A program made the translations under genes and the position numbers. From assembly GCA_964534315.1 (NCBI GenBank), contig CAZHOV010000005.1, positions 10,875 through 74,874 on the forward strand: a DNA stretch of 64,000 nt. Direction: 5' to 3'. Position 1 is the first letter of the stretch. Every line of letters starts with the position of its first letter. This document shows, piece after piece, positions 59,551-64,000 of this stretch. The DNA comes from CAZHOV01 sp964534315. Its GTDB lineage: Bacteria; Bacteroidota; Bacteroidia; Chitinophagales; Saprospiraceae. The notes beneath the pieces are model-generated. The model searched no databases, was not told the DNA's origin, and saw only the letters and a program-made list of their open reading frames with translations.

Positions 59551-60129
59551 TCATCCACCCAGCCCCGCAAATCCCATAAACGCCAGTGATAAAATACCGG
59601 CAATAAGCAACGTCAAGGCCGTTCCTTTTACCGTATTGGGCACTTCCGCAAATTCCAATTGTTCGCGTAAGCCGGCAATAAGAACAAGGGCTAGTGTAAA
59701 GCCAACTCCTGCTCCCAGAGCGTAAACAATACTTTCTATAAATCCGTAACCTTTATTCGTTTGAAATAAGGCCACTCCTAAAATGGCGCAGTTCGTTGTA
59801 ATCAATGGTAAAAAGATGCCCAGCGCCCGGAATAGGGCCGGACTCATCTTTTTCACAAACATCTCTACCAACTGTACAGTAGAAGCAATCACTACGATAT
59901 AACTGATCAATTGTAAAAAAGGCGCATTAATGGCCACCAATAAAGCATGAATGCCATAAGCACACATGGAACTAATCAGCATCACAAACGTCACTGCTCC
60001 GCCCATTTTGGTGGCGGTATCCATCTTTCCGGAGACTCCCAAAAAGGGACAGATACCCAGGAAGTAGGCCAAAACGAAGTTGTTGACCAGGCTCGATCCG
60101 ATAAATATGGTCCATAGTGATTCATTCAT
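59551..60129 (-). CDS. rnfA: Rnf electron-transport complex subunit A
   Basis: A 192-residue membrane protein with six hydrophobic segments, homologous to NqrE. The two half-channel Cys motifs that hold the intramembrane iron centre are present (LGICPFLGVS and LITTNCAILGVAL). Its start overlaps the rnfE stop by 4 bases (60126-60129), which indicates translational coupling. RnfA and RnfE form the inverted pair at the core of the complex. Confidence 0.93.
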   Translation of the reverse strand: MNESLWTIFIGSSLVNNFVLAYFLGICPFLGVSGKMDTATKMGGAVTFVMLISSMCAYGIHALLVAINAPFLQLISYIVVIASTVQLVEMFVKKMSPALFRALGIFLPLITTNCAILGVALFQTNKGYGFIESIVYALGAGVGFTLALVLIAGLREQLEFAEVPNTVKGTALTLLIAGILSLAFMGFAGLGG

Positions 60130-60782
60130 ACGGCAGCCCTCCTTTCTTTTATTGTATTAAAAATCAATAACCAAATCGCCAGGGTAAAAAATCCGCCCGC
60201 TGGCAAGATCATGACGATCCACTCCTGAAAACTATCCGGGAAAAGTGCCAGGCCGAAAAAAGTACCATTCCCGAGAATTTCTCTTACGGCTCCAAGGCAA
60301 AGCAAGGCGAAAGTAAATCCTACCCCCATCCCCAGCGCATCCATGATCGATCGGCCAATTGTATTTTTGGAAGCAAAGGCTTCTGCTCGACTTAAGATCA
60401 GGCAGTTAACTACAATCAGGGAGATAAAAGCTCCCAAACTCTTATGTAAATCCACGCTAATTGCCTGAATCGCATAGTCAGTAATCGTTACAAAGGTTGC
60501 AATAATGAGGATGTATGATGCGATACGTACCTGCTTAGGAATAAAATTCCGCAAGGAAGAAACCAGTATATTCGACATCAACAGCACAAATGCAGTAGCC
60601 AACCCCATCGCCAGGGCATTCTCTGCGGTGTTCGATACGGCCAGCACCGGACACATGCCCAGAACCTGGACAAATACAGGATTATCACGCCACAAACCTT
60701 TGATGAACTCATCGGTAGAAGGCGGATTTCCGGGCGCCCCTACAAATTCATCACCGGTATTTTTATCCATTATATTACTCAT
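60126..60782 (-). CDS. rnfE: Rnf electron-transport complex subunit E
   Basis: A 218-residue membrane protein homologous to NqrD. It has the paired Cys motifs (LGMCPVLAVSN and LIVVNCLILSRAEAF) and six hydrophobic segments. It starts 9 bases after rnfG and overlaps rnfA. Length and motifs are normal. Confidence 0.93.
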   Translation of the reverse strand: MSNIMDKNTGDEFVGAPGNPPSTDEFIKGLWRDNPVFVQVLGMCPVLAVSNTAENALAMGLATAFVLLMSNILVSSLRNFIPKQVRIASYILIIATFVTITDYAIQAISVDLHKSLGAFISLIVVNCLILSRAEAFASKNTIGRSIMDALGMGVGFTFALLCLGAVREILGNGTFFGLALFPDSFQEWIVMILPAGGFFTLAIWLLIFNTIKERRAAV

Positions 60783-60791
60783 CGTCGAATA

Positions 60792-61478
60792 TTACTTTTC
60801 CAGTTTAAAATCCTCTACATGGTTATAGATCAACGGCACCCATTTCTGAGTGCTTTCGCCAATAATTTCTCCGATCGCTCTCGAAGAAATGGTCGCTCCG
60901 GTAATCCCATCAACTTCCCACGGATGCTCTTTTTCGCCACTCTTTACCGGTACTACTTTATTTTTTAATTCGTCCTTACCTTCCGTTAAAGAGACATCTA
61001 AAGCTTCAAAATTAGCCAGGAAGGTTTCGTCCTTTTCGATCTTGTCACCCAGTCCGGGCGTTTCTTTACTTCCCAATACGTAAAAGCCAACTACCGCCTC
61101 TTTATTTGGGTCGTAGCCGTACAAGATCCTGATAATATCTGCATAGCCCTGGCCCGCTGCTTCTATGGCTACCCCCTTCAATTGATTATCTTTATCAAAA
61201 CCGGCATAGACTAATTCGCCGTCTTTATCCTCTCCGGTTACGGGGACGAAGTTTTCATTTTCATCCAGCTTAAAGGCTTGTGTTTTTTCGATTCCGGGAA
61301 TCACTCTAAACAGGGCTCGCTCCAGCGCTTCTGCTTTATTTTGTTTGATGATGGAAAACGTTCCTTCGAAAGTAAGTACGATCAATAAAGCGCACATCAC
61401 CCCAATTCCGACCATTGCTCTCAGCATTTTGAAGCTGCTGGCAGAGGACTGTTTAGGTATGGTTTGCGTTTTACTCAT
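60792..61478 (-). CDS. rnfG: Rnf electron-transport complex subunit G (covalent FMN)
   Basis: A 228-residue protein with one N-terminal membrane helix (MVGIGVMCALLIVLTF) and a periplasmic FMN-binding domain. The flavin attachment motif TGATIS places the phosphodiester-linked FMN on T196. Other family marks are GYDPNKEAVVGFYVLGSKETPGLG. The start overlaps the rnfD stop by 4 bases. The enzyme that attaches FMN (ApbE) is not in the window. Confidence 0.92.
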   Translation of the reverse strand: MSKTQTIPKQSSASSFKMLRAMVGIGVMCALLIVLTFEGTFSIIKQNKAEALERALFRVIPGIEKTQAFKLDENENFVPVTGEDKDGELVYAGFDKDNQLKGVAIEAAGQGYADIIRILYGYDPNKEAVVGFYVLGSKETPGLGDKIEKDETFLANFEALDVSLTEGKDELKNKVVPVKSGEKEHPWEVDGITGATISSRAIGEIIGESTQKWVPLIYNHVEDFKLEK

Positions 61479-62494
61479 GCTTGTTTTGCTTTTTTGGATG
61501 TTCCGTAAACCCTCGGTTGAATGAGGTTGTCAATATGAGGTGAAATGGCATTCGCCAATAAAATGGCATACATCACACCTTCCGGTAATCCACCCCACAA
61601 GCGAATCACGACTACTAATATCCCAATGATCGCTCCGTATACCCAAACGCCCAGGGGCGTTATAGGTGATGCGACCATATCGGTCGCCATATAAACCGCT
61701 CCGATCATCAGACCTCCTGAGAAGAGCATGAATAAGGGAGACGGATAGGTTTGTGCGTCTATCAGGTAAAAAATACCACTCAATACAAATACGGTCAGTA
61801 AAATCGAAGCGGGAATACGCCAGTTCATCATATTGCGGGCAATCAGATACAGACCACCCAGTATAATGATTAGGGCACAAGTTTCGCCGGTAGATCCGGT
61901 GATAATTCCCAGAGCTAAATCCTGAGTACTAGTACTTACCTGCTCAAACTTCCATGCAGCCAGGGGCGTTGCCCCGGAAACGGCATCAAAATGAGGCTCG
62001 GCAAACGGGAACGTCAACGTAGAACTCGCTAAGGTCGTGAAGCGGTCAGGCAAAAAGGCCGGATGCCAGGTCGTAATGGCTACCGGAAAGGCCGCTTGCA
62101 AGACTGCTCTTCCCACCAGGGCGGGATTAAAAACGTTATATCCTAACCCACCAAAGATAAACTTACCCAAAGCTATAGAGATCACTCCACCTAAAAAGGC
62201 CATCCATACGGGAAAACCAGGGGGTAATGTCAGCCCCAGCAGTAACCCCGTGATCACCGCCGACCAATCCGTAATGGTTGTTTCTTTATTCGCTAATTTG
62301 CATAAAAAGTGCTCCGTAAGGACACATGCAGCAACGGAAGCTACTAAGACCATCAAGGCACTCAGGCCAAATGAGTATACAGCAAACCCCGCTACCGGGA
62401 TCAACGCCCATACCACATTTTGCATAATGGTGTCGGTACTAATCCCCTTTACTATATGGGGTGACGAACTGATATTTAATGTTTTATTGAGCAT
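61475..62494 (-). CDS. rnfD: Rnf electron-transport complex subunit D (covalent FMN)
   Basis: A 339-residue polytopic membrane protein of the NqrB/RnfD family. The FMN attachment motif is SGAT at 173-176, in FDAVSGATPL. Other marks are GLTLPPGFPVWMAFLGG, KFIFGGLGYNVFNPALVGRA and MATDMVASPITPLG. It starts 4 bases after rnfC. Together with RnfG it carries electrons across the membrane. Confidence 0.93.
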   Translation of the reverse strand: MLNKTLNISSSPHIVKGISTDTIMQNVVWALIPVAGFAVYSFGLSALMVLVASVAACVLTEHFLCKLANKETTITDWSAVITGLLLGLTLPPGFPVWMAFLGGVISIALGKFIFGGLGYNVFNPALVGRAVLQAAFPVAITTWHPAFLPDRFTTLASSTLTFPFAEPHFDAVSGATPLAAWKFEQVSTSTQDLALGIITGSTGETCALIIILGGLYLIARNMMNWRIPASILLTVFVLSGIFYLIDAQTYPSPLFMLFSGGLMIGAVYMATDMVASPITPLGVWVYGAIIGILVVVIRLWGGLPEGVMYAILLANAISPHIDNLIQPRVYGTSKKAKQA

Positions 62495-62498
62495 AATG

Positions 62499-63845
62499 TT
62501 AGGTTCGAGTTATGGGCTCTCGTTTTCTCACGATCGACTTTGACATTCTAAAATATTGTACTAATGGAATGTGTGAGGGACAAACATAAGAGCATGACCC
62601 GCATTCAAAGCAATCCATCAAGTTGTGTTCTTCGGCCATTTGGTTGTACGCCTCAAACTTGGCCAAAATACCAAGCTTAGAGGGGTTGAGCGATATCGGA
62701 CAAGCATCGACGCATGCTCCGCATTTGATGCATGGATAAATTTTATCGGGCCTTTTTACTTCTTCGGAAGTGAACACTACGATGCCCGAAGTCCCCTTTA
62801 CAATAGAAATATCCATATTGGAAACGGCAACGCCCATCATAGGGCCTCCCATATACACTTCGCTGACACGCTCGTCAGCGCCTACTTGTTCGAGTACAAA
62901 TCTCAGTGGAGTACCTATAGGGATGAGATAATTACCTTTCTTTTTCACGCCGGGACCGGTGATGGTCACAACTCGTTCTTGTATCCCTCGCCCGTGAGGC
63001 AGCAACCGCCCAATTTCTGCCGTAGTGGCTACATTTACCACCACCACATCAACATCAATGGGTAAGCCTCCGGATGGCACTTCGCGGCCCAAAACGGAGG
63101 TGATCAGCATTTTTTCGGACCCTTGTGGATATTTGACTGGTACTACCTTTACCGTGACAGGCAGGTCTTTAGGAATGTTTTTTTCTAAATGTTCAGCGGC
63201 GTCTTTTTTATTCGCTTCAATTCCGATAATCACCCGCTCGGCCTCGGTAGCTTTTAACAAATAGCGTATTCCCATAAAGATATCCTGATCTTGCTCCAGC
63301 ATGACGCGATGGTCCGTTGTCAGGTAAGGCTCGCATTCGATACCATTAAGCATCAACACCTCGCACTTTTTTCCTTCCGGAACCTTTAGTTTCACATGCG
63401 TGGGGAAGGCAGCTCCTCCCAATCCCACAATTCCGGCGTCTTGTATGCCTTTCAGAATTTCTTCCGGAGTAGCCGTTTCCAGATCTATCGATCTACCTTC
63501 CATCACTTCCTGACTAGATCCCGGAAAAGCTTCCAGATAGATCCCCTGACTCATTTTACCCGATATCGTCGGTACATTTCTGATCTTGCGTACGGTACCC
63601 GAAATGGGCGCATGTAAAGGAACCGAAACGTACCCCGTCTCCTTAGCCAATAACTGACCTCGAACCACTTCCTGGCCTTCTCTCACCACAACCTCCGAAG
63701 GCGATCCTATATGCTGAGACGTCGGCAATATGATCAACGGAGAAAAAGGAAACTGCCGGATCGGCAACCCATTGGTCTCCTCTTTATTCTCCGGAGGATG
63801 AACCCCGTGCTTGAAGGTATTTCTATGAAAATTGAATAAACCCAT
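62499..63845 (-). CDS. rnfC: Rnf electron-transport complex subunit C (NADH/FMN, 2x 4Fe-4S)
   Basis: A 448-residue peripheral subunit. The NADH/FMN-binding region carries GIVGLGGAAFPTHVKL (about 138-153) and LNGIECEPYLTTDHR, as in complex I NuoF. The C-terminal ferredoxin domain has C372-C382 (CIKCGACVDACP) and C412-C422 (CFECGSCSYVCP), each a complete 4Fe-4S motif. It should be the NADH site of Rnf. It is the first gene of the operon. No TAnnTTTG promoter was found in the 155 bases upstream before the window edge. Confidence 0.94.
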   Translation of the reverse strand: MGLFNFHRNTFKHGVHPPENKEETNGLPIRQFPFSPLIILPTSQHIGSPSEVVVREGQEVVRGQLLAKETGYVSVPLHAPISGTVRKIRNVPTISGKMSQGIYLEAFPGSSQEVMEGRSIDLETATPEEILKGIQDAGIVGLGGAAFPTHVKLKVPEGKKCEVLMLNGIECEPYLTTDHRVMLEQDQDIFMGIRYLLKATEAERVIIGIEANKKDAAEHLEKNIPKDLPVTVKVVPVKYPQGSEKMLITSVLGREVPSGGLPIDVDVVVVNVATTAEIGRLLPHGRGIQERVVTITGPGVKKKGNYLIPIGTPLRFVLEQVGADERVSEVYMGGPMMGVAVSNMDISIVKGTSGIVVFTSEEVKRPDKIYPCIKCGACVDACPISLNPSKLGILAKFEAYNQMAEEHNLMDCFECGSCSYVCPSHIPLVQYFRMSKSIVRKREPITRT

Positions 63846-63879
63846 TTGTTGGTCTTAAGTCAGTTTAAAGGTTGAAGTT

Positions 63880-63952
63880 TTCTCGCAGAGCACCCGAATA
63901 ATCGTTACCCCCTCTGTACTATTGTACCATTGTACCATTGTACCATTGTACC
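63880..63952. repeat. GCAGAG repeat word and four ATTGTACC octamers upstream of rnfC
   Basis: TTCTCGCAGAGCACC (63880-63894) matches the start of the dispersed repeat near 58161. It is followed at 63921-63952 by four exact copies of ATTGTACC, in the region where the rnf promoter should lie. Confidence 0.8.
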
Positions 63953-64000
63953 GTCAGATTGTGCAAAAACTCACTGTGAACATTGATGAGCGATGTCAGT

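Overview
The window looks like a chromosomal segment of a free-living, non-fermenting member of the Bacteroidota, most likely a Saprospiria-type bacterium (Lewinella/Haliscomenobacter-like). The evidence is giant secreted HYR-repeat proteins with type IX secretion (T9SS) C-terminal sorting domains, a CHU-type gliding C-terminal domain, a TonB receptor barrel, promoters of the TAnnTTTG type, weak Shine-Dalgarno signals and an Rnf operon. This placement is inferred from gene content; no rRNA or tRNA gene was seen.

Layout. (1) 1-6.2 kb: the tail of an unknown gene, a large secreted WG-repeat protein, and a convergent wreck of a CHU-type protein and a TonB receptor fused by internal deletions. 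(2) 6.4-33.2 kb: a DASS/SLC13 transporter, then two enormous minus-strand genes (2896 and 5267 aa) for secreted HYR adhesin-like proteins with cohesin-like, dockerin-like and T9SS sorting modules, plus a small leader ORF followed by a terminator hairpin just before the larger one. (3) 33.2-36.5 kb: a gene-poor, repeat-rich stretch holding an MscS channel. (4) 36.5-49.5 kb: ordinary chromosomal genes: a coiled-coil/HhH protein with an OmpA-like protein, then xerD, an Ig-like lipoprotein, lptB, small envelope proteins, an O-methyltransferase, an AGMO-like membrane oxygenase, a Crp/Fnr regulator, an SDR, rpoN and a redoxin. (5) 49.6-57 kb: a broken TPR-CHAT gene, a VOC protein, a cyclase-TPR-AraC regulator, a frameshifted small secreted protein, a quinone-oxidoreductase-like enzyme, and a sigma-factor/membrane-protein fusion lacking sigma region 4. 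(6) 57.2-63.9 kb: a minus-strand rnf operon in the order C-D-G-E-A, then a Cys-rich membrane peptide, an FNR-type flavoprotein and rnfB.

The Rnf proteins should form a membrane complex that exchanges electrons between ferredoxin and NADH and couples this to ion transport. The FNR-type enzyme and Cys-rich peptide placed before rnfB suggest an electron-input module and an iron-delivery helper. The two giant proteins are probably exported by the T9SS and held on the cell surface as long beta-sandwich fibres.

Two features cut across the window. Several non-essential genes (CHU/TonB, TPR-CHAT, sigma/anti-sigma-like, GlsB) carry internal deletions or fusions, some with visible microhomology. Almost every larger intergenic gap holds 7-8-base tandem arrays, a 39-base core repeat present in two inverted copies, or a GCAAAG-type dispersed repeat.
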